A DNA stretch of 64,000 nt from Symsagittifera roscoffensis. Lineage: Eukaryota > Xenacoelomorpha > Acoela > Convolutidae. The DNA is taken from positions 61,915,850 to 61,979,849 of the forward strand of contig NC_087063.1 of assembly GCF_963678635.1 (NCBI RefSeq). Reading direction: 5' to 3'. Position numbers and translations under genes: made by a program. The notes beneath the pieces are model-generated. The model was not told the origin of the DNA. It did no database searches and saw only the letters and a program-made list of their open reading frames with translations. Of the stretch, positions 1 through 9,364 are shown piece by piece (positions within the stretch are counted from its first letter, which is position 1; the number at the start of each line of letters is the position of its first letter).

Positions 1-285
1 GCGAAGGTTAGTGACCTCCAGCCGTCGGAACCTAATTGCTCGAGAACAGCGCCGAGCCCGTTGTGATTCGCTCCGCAAACTATCCTTGTATCCCGCTGTA
101 GTTCGACTATGTTCGCTACTTGCTCCTTTAAGTTATCGACTGCTGTTTGACACTCTGGTCTCCAGATATACTAGTTTTTTTTGGCTTAATAGGTGGCGTA
201 ACTGGGCTGACGACACCGCGAGCGCTGGGAGATATTTGTGCAGACTATGAATCGAACCCATAAATGACTTGGGCTGTGAGACGGT

Positions 286-786
286 TCAAGAGGCCTTTAG
301 AGACTCAATCGGGTCCGTTTTTCGGATAAGCGGGGTTACGCCTGTGAATCTGATTTTATGCCCCAACCAATTATATTCGTTTTGATCGAACTTGGTCTTA
401 GTAAGTTTTATTGACATATTCTCCTTGTCTATTTTACGTAAGTTCTTTTCGACTGCTGATATATGCTCGATTTCACTACCTTTGGTGACAACCAGGATGT
501 CATCTATAAAACCGCGTGCCTGTGGAAACTCGGATAGGATTGCGTCCATCACTCTTTGAAATTCCGGAGGCATCGTCGTTACTCCAAAAAACCCCGTTTT
601 GAAACGATGCGCTCCTGTTGAATTTCCTCCCACCAATAATAAATTACATTGTACGCTCGTTTTCGGAATAAGTGGTAGCTGTCCGTATGCGTATGTGGGG
701 TCCATCGTAGAAAAAAAACCGTCCACCGTTTTTTGTTCACTTATAATCTGCCCTACCGTGTCCATGAATTCTTTGATGTTCTGCAT
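286..786 (-). pseudogene. Ty3/gypsy reverse transcriptase palm fragment (copy 1)
   Basis: This 166-codon open stretch carries recognisable RT blocks: FSTMDPTYAYGQLPL (block A with the first catalytic Asp), then FKTGFFGVTTMPPEFQRVMD (blocks B region), then FIDDILVVTKG (the YxDD-type box, both Asp present), then NWLGHKI of the thumb. The N-terminal fingers lie upstream in another frame (about 946-790). The piece is part of a broken polyprotein, not a free-standing gene; its first ATG is an internal methionine. Confidence 0.8.
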
Positions 787-1156
787 TTGGTATTTGTTTC
801 TGTTGACTAAATTATATATATCTCAGGATTCCAATGCTAGTTTTACTGACCCGTCTTTCTTCACCGTACCTACTTTTGGGGAGAAAAAGTATTTCTCAGA
901 GCATTCTTCGACTTTTTCGATGTGTCTTTGTTTCAAAATTTACTAATTTCTTTATCAACCTTCTCTTGCAACACTATTGGAATCTTCTTCTTTTTTGTTG
1001 AACTGGATTTAAATTTTCGAAAAGTTTCGCTTGTACTTTGTAGTTTTTTATTTCACCAACAAGGCGAAAAGGATTTTAAACTTGCTTATTGAAGTATAGT
1101 TGCCATTAATCTAGTGGTGCCTCTGCGTTGGACGTTTCTGCAACCTCTTGTTCTCC

Positions 1157-1605
1157 TTAGATAGACATGACGTTCTCCCACGACGACTTCTGGATTAGCT
1201 GCAACGCCAGGCTAGACATCAAGTTCATTCCAAAAATAGATGGTCTGCTGCCTCCTATCACCTTGATTTTTGCTTCGACGACCCATCCCTTCGTTTCCAG
1301 GACGACTATAATTTTCCTTAGTAGGTGTAGTTGATTGTTCCTGTAATCCCTGAATTCGTTATCCTCTGGTTTTAACTCGCTCAAATTCACTCCTGAGGAA
1401 CCAATGTTCTCCTTAGTTCTCCGATAATAAATACTGAGGTCGGCGATTCGCTTTCTATCCAAACACTCGTCTGTTTGCCGTTCATCTTTATCGGTAATTT
1501 CGCTCCCGCAACCTTTATTTCGGTTTCCTTTCTTGAGTGAATGGCCTTGACAACATAGTCGCCCGAACTGTCGAAATCCCACGATCGGTGTCTGTACCCA
1601 GGCAT
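1157..1605 (-). pseudogene. Ty3/gypsy protease region (copy 1), frameshifted
   Basis: Two overlapping frames together cover the retropepsin-like region found intact at 7088-7537. One frame (1605-1387) has the expected active-site position, which reads WIESESPTSVFI; the downstream frame (1582-1157) carries IGGSRPSIFGMNLMSSLAL, the usual 'xxG...ILGxDxL' flap/second-half pattern. The D-S/T-G triad of aspartic proteases is replaced by E-S-E. A frameshift near 1390 separates the halves. Confidence 0.65.
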
Positions 1606-1683
1606 GCTAACCCATCCGACGCTGCTAATGTATGTCTTCCGTGACTCCGGGTTCGCTCATATCCAGATACTCTTGACCTTGGT

Positions 1684-2136
1684 TTAGCCCCACTGCCGAC
1701 CGTCCTCGGTTGCTACGCGTTCTCCTGTACGTTTTCCGTACTTGGTCTTAGTAAGTTTTAATGACATATTCTCCTTGTCTATTTTACGTAAGTTCTTTTC
1801 GACTGCTGATATATGCTCGATTTCACTACCTTTGGTGACAACCAGGATGTCATCTATAAAACCGCGTGCCTGTGGAAACTCGGATAGGATTGCGTCCATC
1901 ACTCTTTGAAATTCCGGAGGCATCGTCGTTACTCCAAAAAACCCCGTTTTGAAACGATGCGCTCCTGTTGAATTTCCTCCCACCAATAATAAATTACATT
2001 GTACGCTCGTTTTCGGAATAAGTGGTAGCTGTCCGTATGCGTATGTGGGGTCCATCGTAGAAAAAAAACCGTCCACCGTTTTTTGTTCACTTATAATCTG
2101 CCCTACCGTGTCCATGAATTCTTTGATGTTCTGCAT
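1684..2136 (-). pseudogene. Chimeric ORF: RT of copy 2 fused to gag tail of copy 1
   Basis: This 150-codon ORF starts as the same RT palm as copy 1 (FSTMDPTYAYGQLPL, FIDDILVVTKG). After KLTKTK it switches to GKRTGERVATEDGRQWG, which is the C-terminal end of gag as seen at 7619. The switch marks a recombination junction at about 1740 between two copies lying in the same orientation. The fusion stays in frame up to the natural gag stop. Confidence 0.8.
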
Positions 2137-2962
2137 TTGGTATTTGTTTCTGTTGACTAAATTATATATATCTCAGGATTCCAATGCTAGTTTTACTGAC
2201 CCGTCTTTCTTCACCGTACCTACTTTTGGGGAGAAAAAGTATTTCTCAGAGCATTCTTCGACTTTTTCGATGTGTCTTTGTTTCAAAATTTACTAATTTC
2301 TTTATCAACCTTCTCTTGCAAGACTATTGGAATCTTCTTCTTTTTTGTTGAACTGGATTTAAATTTTCGAAAAGTTTCGCTTGTACTTTGTAGTTTTTTA
2401 TTTCACCAACAAGGCGAAAAGGGTTTTAAACTTGCTTATTGAAGTATAGTTGCCATTAATCTAGTGGTGCCTCTGCGTTGGACGTTTCTGCAACCTCTTG
2501 TTCTCCTTAGATAGACATGACGTTCTCCCACGACGACTTCTGAATTAGCTGCAACGCCAGGCTAGACATCAAGTTCATTCCAACAATAGAAGGTCTGCTG
2601 CCTCCTATCACCTTTATTTTTATTTCGACGACCCATCCGTTCGTTTCCAGGACAACTATAATTTTCCTTAGCAGGTGTAGTTGATTGTTCCTGTAATCCC
2701 TGAATTCGTTATCCTCTGGTTTTAGCTCGCTCAAATTCACTTTCGGTTTCCTTTATTTCGGTTTCCTTTCTTGAGTGAATGGCCATGACAACATAGTCGC
2801 CCGAACTGTCGAAATCCCACGATCGGTGTCTGTACCCAGGCATGCTAACACATCCGACGGAAATTTCGTGCTGCTAGTGTATGTCTTCCGTGACTCCGGG
2901 TTCGCTCATGTCCTGATACTCTTGACCTTGGTTTAGCCCCACTGCCGGCCGTCCTCGGCCAT
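1741..2962 (-). mobile_element. Ty3/gypsy retrotransposon fragment, copy 2
   Basis: A second copy, highly similar to copy 1 over most of its length, runs on the minus strand from the gag tail (about 2960) through a shortened protease (2740-2507) to RT (2296-1741). The protease region is missing the part with the active-site position; a short duplicated stretch reading 'cggtttcctt' marks the deletion near 2745. The right edge at about 2962 is a sharp junction with the 2.17 kb segmental duplication. Confidence 0.8.
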
Positions 2963-2964
2963 AG

Positions 2965-5138
2965 ATTTAGCCATAGACACCATAGGATGAAAATATACGA
3001 TTTCCCCGGTCGATGAATAAACTTCCACTTACTTCAGTCCTTCAAAAAGCCTGCACGTATACCATTAACCTTCATGTTGAGGTCCATTTGAAAGTTTTTT
3101 TTCGGTTAAAAATTTGACGACATAGCTAAATAAACAACCTTTTTTTCACTTTTTCCTTCAATTTATCGCCGCACAAGCTAATGTAAATTATAAAGAAGCC
3201 TGTTAAGGGTCTTGTGTCAGAATAACGCGACTAAAAGACTAGCCTCAAATCAATTTGGAATGCATTAATCCGCCGCTTACATAGAAAAACGCAATACACC
3301 TAGCGTAAATTGTCTCAAGTTGGTCAAGTTAGCATTTTTCAAACCCTAACTTCAAAAAAATTGACCACAAGCAAAACATCTTTTAAAAAGTCAGCTCAAG
3401 GCAACAATTTATTTCAGAGGTTTTAAAATCTTTCCCCAAAACTGTCTAATTAAGAAGTCGAAAATTGACTGAACAAGACTGCTCGTATATCAAGTCAAGG
3501 CCTTAATAATCCGACTGTCCCTTAATTCATATCGATTATTTTTTGGGACAAAAAATATTGAAAACCTATAATTTTTGGACAATACTAATGTGTGAAATGT
3601 TGAGTCATGTGAAATTAGTACGACTGATCTATCTAATTAACTTGCCTCATTTCAATTTGGAACGATTTTGTTGAGCAGGATAAGTCGCCACGCATAACTA
3701 ATTACGTTCTCAGCATTATGAATGAACTTTTCAAAAAACGCATAATTTAGTCCAGAGCAACATGACCAATTTAGCAATTTTCTAATTTTCAAACCCCCAG
3801 AAATTAACAAAAAATAATCGGAGGTGAAAAAAAAATCTTTTTAAATTTGAATTCAAGAGGTCGATACCTTCAATGGGGTAGAAAACTATGATTTTGATCG
3901 GCGAAAATTGACTGAATAAAAAAAACCACACCGATCATAAACGTTCCGTTTTCTTCGAAAGTCGGAACAATAAAACAAGACCGCTCGTATCAGAGCAAAG
4001 CGCTGAATGTCATTTAATTGGACTCAAAAAATTTTTTGTAAATAAAACGGCAAAATTTTGAATTTTAGGCTGATTTCATTAAAAATTAAAAATTGCAATT
4101 TGAATCGTGTTTGGAATTAATAAAACCAATTAGCTGCCTCAATTCAAAAGAGATAGTTCCCCTGAGGAACCTGATTTTTGTGAAATTGGACTGAATATCA
4201 AAAACTACCCCGAGCATAAGTTTTCCTGACTTTTTTCAAAAGTCGGAACAAAAACCGTACCAAGCATAAATTTTCTGCACTTTCTTCGAAAGTCGGAACA
4301 AAAATGTATTATGCTTACTAGAACTGACATAATTCAATTATGCATTAAAAAAATTTTTCCATTGAACTACGAGAGCCTTAATCTCAGTTTTGTGTTGACA
4401 TAATTGGTGAAATGTCCCGCCGCATCAGATATCGGCAAAAACAAAGAGGGATCCAGTCAAAGCCTGGCCATATTGGGTAAATTTTAATTTGTGTGTTCTT
4501 ACTTTGGATTTCATAGCCGTAGTATCTTTTTAATTTGGTGTCTATTTGCGGGACAATGACAACACTGCAGGTTTGCTGGTCAAATGGGAACTTCGACACA
4601 TCAAATGAACTCGACATTTCAGGCATCAAGACAAGCCGTTCTGACACAACCCATCCATTGTTCCAAATGATATTTTTAGTCGGTTTTATGTTGAAACTGG
4701 GATCAACAATGTTCTCAATCGCTGAAACAACAAATTAATCAATCATTTTCGTTCCGAATTTTAAGAGAATGGAATAATCCAGCTTGGTGTTTATTTTATT
4801 CCGACATAGTTCGGCTTTTTTTTACTATAACCTAAGCTGAAGAAAGATTTTAACACAATCTGAAAAGTATGAACGCCCTGCGCTCAATTTTGAATAGATG
4901 TTTTGGATAAGATCTTTTTTCGTGAGCTTATACAATTAACGCGCGATAATGAAGTCGTTCCAATTTGTTTGAAGGAAGCTTATTTGTCATAATCGATTTG
5001 TTACTAGGAGCAAAATCTTTCACTTAGTACTTGCCGCGTGGGGGAATGATTTTCACAAAAAAATCTCAAAGTTAAACAAAAAATTGCGTTTTTTTTATTA
5101 AATAGAATTTTTTGTTTTATTACTGCTCCATAGACCTT
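2965..5138 (+). repeat. 2.17 kb segmental duplication, left copy
   Basis: This block is a direct-orientation duplicate of 10328-12502. Both begin with atttagccatagacaccata and end at tgctccatagacctt, with scattered substitutions and small indels. The right copy is part of gene A (intron 1 end, exon 2, most of intron 2), so the left one is the transposed copy. Both of its ends abut Ty3/gypsy sequence. Apart from the receptor exon at 4503-4721 and a partial DR1 repeat (about 4860-5138), it holds AT-rich intronic DNA with several short motifs ending in aaagtcggaacaa. Confidence 0.9.
4503..4721 (-). pseudogene. Stray duplicate of the receptor Cys-loop exon (first Cys lost)
   Basis: This 219-bp exon has the same flanking splice sites as gene A exon 2 (acceptor tttgttgtttcag, donor GTAAG). 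It encodes the extracellular Cys-loop segment with SERLVLMPEMSSSFDVSKF then PFDQQTCSVV. The first loop cysteine is Ser (AGT instead of TGT), so the disulphide that defines the family cannot form. It lies downstream of gene A's exon 3 on the same strand, with no matching neighbouring exons, so it cannot be a normal alternative exon. I infer a pseudo-exon. Confidence 0.85.
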
Positions 5139-5555
5139 CTTCTTTCGGATAGAATTAACTTTTGAAAACCGAGGGCGCCTCAAATTAAATTGATCATATG
5201 TGCAGACCGGTTTAGGTTCCAAGCTTGATTGTCTTGACAAGTAGTCTGCGCGACCGAATTTCGCTCAGATTTTATGTTCTACTTGGAATTCAAATGGTAT
5301 AATGTGATCTAACCACCGTGTTGTTCGACTGAATATGGTCTTTTTCTTTTTCTTGTTCCCGTTTAGCAGTGAGAACAAAGCCTTATAATCTGTAATAACC
5401 AAAAAAGATTCCCAAAACGTAGTTTTGGAAACATTCGGCCCCCACACGACCGCCAGAAGCTCCAGATTGCTTGGCGAGTACTTCTTCTCAGCGTCGTGGA
5501 GGTAGCTAGATGCGAAGGTTAGTGACCTCCAGCCGTCGGAACCTAATTGCTCGAG
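5139..5555 (-). pseudogene. Ty3/gypsy RNase H fragment (copy 3 continuation)
   Basis: On the minus strand this stretch carries the RNase H/connection region of the same Ty3/gypsy family: VITDYKALFSLLNG matches the family pattern 'TDHKAL..LL', TTRWLDHIIPFEFQVEHK matches 'RRW...L..FxFxVxY', and YLSRQ matches the terminal 'ADyLSR'. Frame breaks occur near 5250. It continues copy 3 after the inserted fragment at 5556-5872 and is cut at 5139 by the segmental duplication. Confidence 0.75.
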
Positions 5556-5967
5556 TAATTTTGCAATTTAAGAATTTCCTCTGATTCGTCTCAAGTTTAA
5601 CGCCCGAGACTTTCGAGAGGACAAATGGCTTCACGCATGCCAATGAACGTAACAAAATCCTACCTGAACCAAAATAACGAGCTGTATACTCCATATAACT
5701 GAACAAAGAAATGTCGATTGGCGCACGATGATTTTTTTCAAGTGACTTAAATATGCTTCTAATTTGCTCAATTCTCAACTCTTAATGCTTCATATGTTTT
5801 TTTGCTTAAGATTCAAGTTTAGTATAAATAATAGTTTGGTATGCAAATAATTATACAGACAAATCCTTAAAATCCAGATTGCTTGGCGAGTACTTCTTCT
5901 CAGCGTTGTGGAGGTAGCAAGATGCGAAGGTTAGTGACCTCCAGCCGTCGGAACCTAATTGCTCGAG
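5461..5967. repeat. 95-bp direct repeats flanking a 317-bp inserted fragment
   Basis: The 95-bp gypsy stretch 5461-5555 (starts tccagattgcttggcg, ends aattgctcgag) recurs at 5873-5967. Between them, 5556-5872 is a near-identical copy of 13892-14237, which lies upstream of gene A. The inserted copy lacks a 29-bp stretch present in the source. It contains an 80-codon minus-strand open frame shared with the source, of unknown meaning. The structure looks like a templated insertion that duplicated its target. Confidence 0.85.
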
Positions 5968-6279
5968 GACAGTGCCGAGCCCGTTATGATTCGCTCCGCA
6001 AACTATCCTTGTATCCCGGTGTATGTCGAAATGCTGTAGTTCGACTATGTTCGCTACTTGCTCCTTTAGGTTATCGACTGCTGTTTGACACTCTGGTCTC
6101 CAGATAAATTCGTTTTTTTTGGCTTAAGAGGTGGCGTAACTGGGCTGATGACTCCGCGAGCGCTGGGAGGTATTTGTGCAGACCATGAATCGAAATTACT
6201 TGGGCTGTGAGACGGTTCAAAAGGCCTTTAAAGACTCAATTGGGTCCGTTTTTCGGATAAGCGGGGTAACGCATGTGAA

Positions 6280-6902
6280 TTAGATTTTATGCCCCAACCA
6301 ATTATATCCGTTTTGATCGAACTTGGTCTTAGTAAATTTTATTGGCATATTCTCCTTGTCTATTATACGTAGGTTCTTTTCGACCGCTGATATATGCTCG
6401 ATTTCACTACCTTTGGTGACAACCAGGATTTCATCTATAAAACCGTGTGCCTGTGGAAACTCGGATAGGATTGCGTCCATCACTCTTTGAAATTCCGCAG
6501 GCATCGTCGGTACTCCAAAAAACCCCGTTTTGAAACGGTGCGCTCCTGTTGATTTTCCTCCCACCAATAATAAATTACCTTGTACGCTCGTTTTCGGAAT
6601 AAGTGGTAGCTTTCCGTATGCGTATGTGGGATCCATCGTAGAAAAAAGCCGTCCACCGTTTTTTGTTCACTTATAGTCTGCCCTAACGTGTCCATGAATT
6701 CTTTGATGTTTTGCATTTGATATTTGTTTCTGTGGACTAAATTATATAATTCTCTGGATTCCAATGCTTGTTTTACTGACCCGTTTTTCTTCACCGTACC
6801 TACTTTTGGGGATAAAAAGTTTTTCTCAGAGCATTCTTCGACTTTTTCGATGTGTCTTTGTTTCAAAGTTTCACTAATTTCTTTATCAACCTTCTCTTGC
6901 AA
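6280..6902 (-). pseudogene. Ty3/gypsy reverse transcriptase (copy 3), frameshifted
   Basis: The upstream frame (6902-6480) holds the RT fingers: EKVDKEISETLKQRHIEKVE and GSVKQALESRELYNLV, matching the 'kkdGsvR.alDyReLN' region. A frameshift near 6640 leads to the palm frame (6636-6280) with MDPTYAYGKLPLIPK and FIDEILVVTKG. Copies 1 and 2 have FIDDIL at this site, so the second catalytic Asp is Glu here, which would be expected to impair polymerase activity. Confidence 0.8.
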
Positions 6903-7087
6903 GACTATTGGGACCTTCTTCCTTTTAGTTGAACTGGAATTTAATTTTCAAAAAGTTCCGCTTGTATTTTGTAGTTTTTTATTTCACCAACAAGGCGAAA
7001 AAGATTTTAAACTTGCTTATTGAAGTATAGTTGCCATTGATCTAGTGGTGCCTCTGCGTTGGACGTTTCTGCAACCTCTTGTTTTCC

Positions 7088-7537
7088 TTAGATAGACATC
7101 ACGTTCTCCCACGGTGACTTCTGGATTAGCTGCAACGCCAGGCTAGACATCAAGTTCATTCCAACAATAGATGGTCTGCTGCCTCCTATCACCTTGATCT
7201 TTGCTTCGACCACCCATCGGCTTGTTTCCAGGAAAACTATAATTTTCCTTAAAAGGTGTAGTTGATTGTTACTGTAATCCCTGAAATCGTTATCCTCTGG
7301 TTTTAGCTCGCTCAATTTCACTCCTGAGGAGACCAATGTTCTCCATAGTTCTCCGATGATAAATACTGAGGTCGGCGATTCGCTTTCTATCCAAACACTC
7401 GTCTGTTTGCCGTTAATCTTTATCGGTAATTTCGCTCCCCCAACCTTTATTTCGGTTTCTTTTCTTGAGTGAAAGGCCTTGACAACATAGTCGCCCGAAC
7501 TGTCGAAATCCCACGATCGGTGTCTGTACCCAGGCAT
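7088..7537 (-). pseudogene. Ty3/gypsy retropepsin-like protease (copy 3)
   Basis: A 149-codon open frame between gag and RT. The active-site position reads TSVWIESESPTSVFIIGEL where this family normally has I-D-S-G-S/A-x-x. The same ESES appears in copy 1. A second-half pattern, IGGSRPSIVGMNLMSSLAL, is present. Position and pattern support retropepsin; loss of the catalytic Asp argues that these copies descend from a master already lacking an ordinary active site, or that the residue decayed before they spread. The annotated start is an internal methionine of the polyprotein. Confidence 0.6.
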
Positions 7538-7618
7538 GCTAACCCATCCGACGGAAATTTCGTGCTGCTAGTGTATGTCTTCCGGGTTCGCTCAAGTCCA
7601 GATACTCTTGACCTTGGT

Positions 7619-8326
7619 TTAGCCCCACTGCCGGGCGTCCTCAGTTGCTACGCGTTCCCCTGTACGTTTTCCGCATTGGATTGTTTTTCGGCAGAAGTTG
7701 CAGGTCGCGCTTCTCGCCGGGCATCTTTTCATGTGTTCTGGGGTAAAATTGGGCTGGTCGCATTTAAAGCACCTTTTATTTCCTTGTTGCGCTCCCTCTC
7801 GGAATTCCAGTCGTCCTCGAGATGGTCCTCGTCCGCGTTGTATACTGTTCCTATATCTGCACCGGATTGCCCCCTCCGGTTCCGTTTTGATCTGAAACGC
7901 TTCACCAGTAGTGCTGCTCGGTGTCGTTCCTCCGGTTGTTGATACGTACGTTTTTGCGTACTTTTCTCCGCGCTCGTAAGACAGCGCGATGCGGTACACC
8001 TCCCTTGGTGTTTTCGACGATCGGCATATTTCGTTTTGGGCCTCTCTGTTATTCATGTTCACGATGAATACGTCTCGTAGGATCCTGGTCTCCAATGCTC
8101 CGAAATTTCAGCGTGCCGCCAGTCCACTTAAGACCGAATGGAACTGCTCCAATGAATCCCCGATGTGCTGTTTCCTGGCTAACAGCTGAAAAGTTTCATA
8201 CGTCTCGTTGTGTTCTCTCCTGAACTTAGTTTCCATAGCATCAATTACCCTGAAATAACGGGTCGAACCAAGACCAGATGCGGTTTTATCCTGTGGAATA
8301 TGTCCTGTCTTTTTTGACCCAGGCAC
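7619..8326 (-). pseudogene. Ty3/gypsy gag (copy 3), one internal stop
   Basis: The capsid-like part includes FRREHNETYETFQLLARKQ, DSLEQFHSVLSGLAAR and ETRILRDVFIVNMNNREAQ, a pattern I recognise from metazoan gypsy gag proteins. The nucleocapsid end has CFKCDQPNFTPEHMKRC and CNFC zinc-knuckle-like cysteines followed by a basic tail, ending at RQWG and a stop. A TGA near 8105 replaces a residue (probably Cys) between LAAR and NFGALE without a frame change. The N-terminal 80 codons (8576-8337) are in another frame. Confidence 0.8.
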
Positions 8327-8563
8327 AAATTTAAGTTCAAAATATTAGCGTCTGCTCCGCCTCCAATCGATTTGCTCCATCCACCTCCTCCGGTAGGGCC
8401 GCAACTTGGGATGTTGTTAGCGTAGCTGCACAGTAGAAATTTTTTGGGTTATTACTATGCTTAGCCACCATTGCCCATTGAAACCGATTAAACCAAAACT
8501 CCCGCGAACTTAGGGGAGCCAGAACGACGTAATCCCCAGTGGGTTTTCCCCTACTTTGGCCTG

Positions 8564-8575
8564 CTGACTGCGCCA
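8564..8575 (-). other. Primer-binding site of Ty3/gypsy copy 3
   Basis: The minus strand reads TGGCGCAGTCAG immediately after the presumed LTR end. It matches, with one difference, the TGGCGCAGTCGG type primer site known from several Drosophila gypsy-group elements. It lies just ahead of gag, where a primer site should be. Confidence 0.6.
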
Positions 8576-8578
8576 CGT

Positions 8579-8858
8579 CAAGAAAGATATTTCGATATTG
8601 TAAATTTCAGAACGAGAGATTTGAACTGCAATTCATAAAGTTAGTTGGAGACAAGGAAATAGAGGTCAACCAAAGGTGACAGACAACTCCGAAGGTTAAT
8701 TACCAGTTAGCGTCAGACAGATAGATTGAATACAGTTGGAATAAATAGAAAAAAATTAAATTGGACTGTGAACTAATTTAATTACTATGACAATTTTAAT
8801 CTATGACAAATGGCAGAGAAATTTTATGTTTTCGAGCTATTCGACAAAGTATTTGAGC
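8579..8858 (-). repeat. Partial 5' LTR of Ty3/gypsy copy 3
   Basis: This AT-rich stretch directly upstream (minus sense) of the PBS must include the LTR end. A TATA-like ttctatttatt is present near 8745. Its far end is obscured where a hAT-like MITE begins at 8859. No second LTR is present in the window to confirm the boundaries. Confidence 0.4.
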
Positions 8859-9239
8859 CAGGGGTGAATCTAAAATTTTCTGGAGGGGTAGATTTTTGAA
8901 AAGTTTCAAAAATGTTGTCGACGTTTTTTAGGTCAACCAAATTGGTTATTTGTATTTCTGAGCTTGTTATGGAGACCTTATTGTGAACATTGTTTGCGCC
9001 ATAGACAATTTTTTTGAAAAACAGTCCAAAACAAGCACTTTTTAGGCACTTTTTGGAAAATTTTGGCCAAATAACTGCGTTTTTTTGACGCGCGCTCCTG
9101 CCTCAGGAAATATTTAGTGTCCATTAGCCGAATTGGATATTTTAAAATTGATCAAAAGGGAGAGCCCTTGGGTCGACAGGGGTCGAAACCCTGATTGGGA
9201 GGAAAAGAAGATACCCCCCACCTCATAAATCCGCTACTG
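8859..9239. mobile_element. hAT-like MITE, copy 1
   Basis: A 381-bp non-coding element. It starts CAGGGGTGAATCTA and ends with the inverted counterpart (reverse complement CAGTAGCGGATTTA), close to the CAGnGGCGGATCnA ends typical of hAT-type non-autonomous elements. The flanking 8-mers atttgagc and atttcatc agree at six of eight positions, consistent with an old 8-bp target duplication. Related copies lie at 13444-13816 and about 36300-36513. Confidence 0.6.
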
Positions 9240-9364
9240 ATTTCATCTATTTAGAAAAAAATGTGATCTCGTATTTGTAAAAATTACAATGTGTTTATTT
9301 TAATTTTAAGACAAGGTGTCTGTGAGATTTTGGCCTCAAATAACTGAGGATTTGAATTACTTGC

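Larger units (their letters stand above)
1..1740 (-). mobile_element. Ty3/gypsy retrotransposon fragment, copy 1
   Basis: Reading on the minus strand, this piece runs from the end of gag (about 1740-1680) through a protease region (1605-1157) and reverse transcriptase (946-286) towards the RT thumb/RNase H connection, and leaves the window at base 1. It is closely similar to copies 2 and 3. The reading frame is broken between protease and RT and again after the RT palm, so the copy is dead. No LTR is seen. At 1740 it is joined directly to copy 2 in the same orientation, in the middle of RT. Family assignment rests on the gene order gag-protease-RT-RNase H and the RT motifs. Confidence 0.85.
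5873..8578 (-). mobile_element. Ty3/gypsy retrotransposon, copy 3 (most complete internal region)
   Basis: On the minus strand the order is PBS (8575-8564), gag (about 8500-7619), protease (7537-7088), RT (6902-6280) and the RT thumb towards RNase H, continuing at 5555-5139. A partial 5' LTR precedes it at 8579-8858. The polyprotein is broken by an in-frame TGA in gag near 8105 and by frameshifts in gag and RT, and the second Asp of the RT catalytic box is replaced. The element is therefore dead in this copy but shows the architecture of the family. Confidence 0.88.

Noticed and set aside
599-946. 115-codon plus-strand frame, repeated at 1949-2296
   Set aside because: It is the antisense of the Ty3/gypsy RT region in both copies and is duplicated only because the element is.
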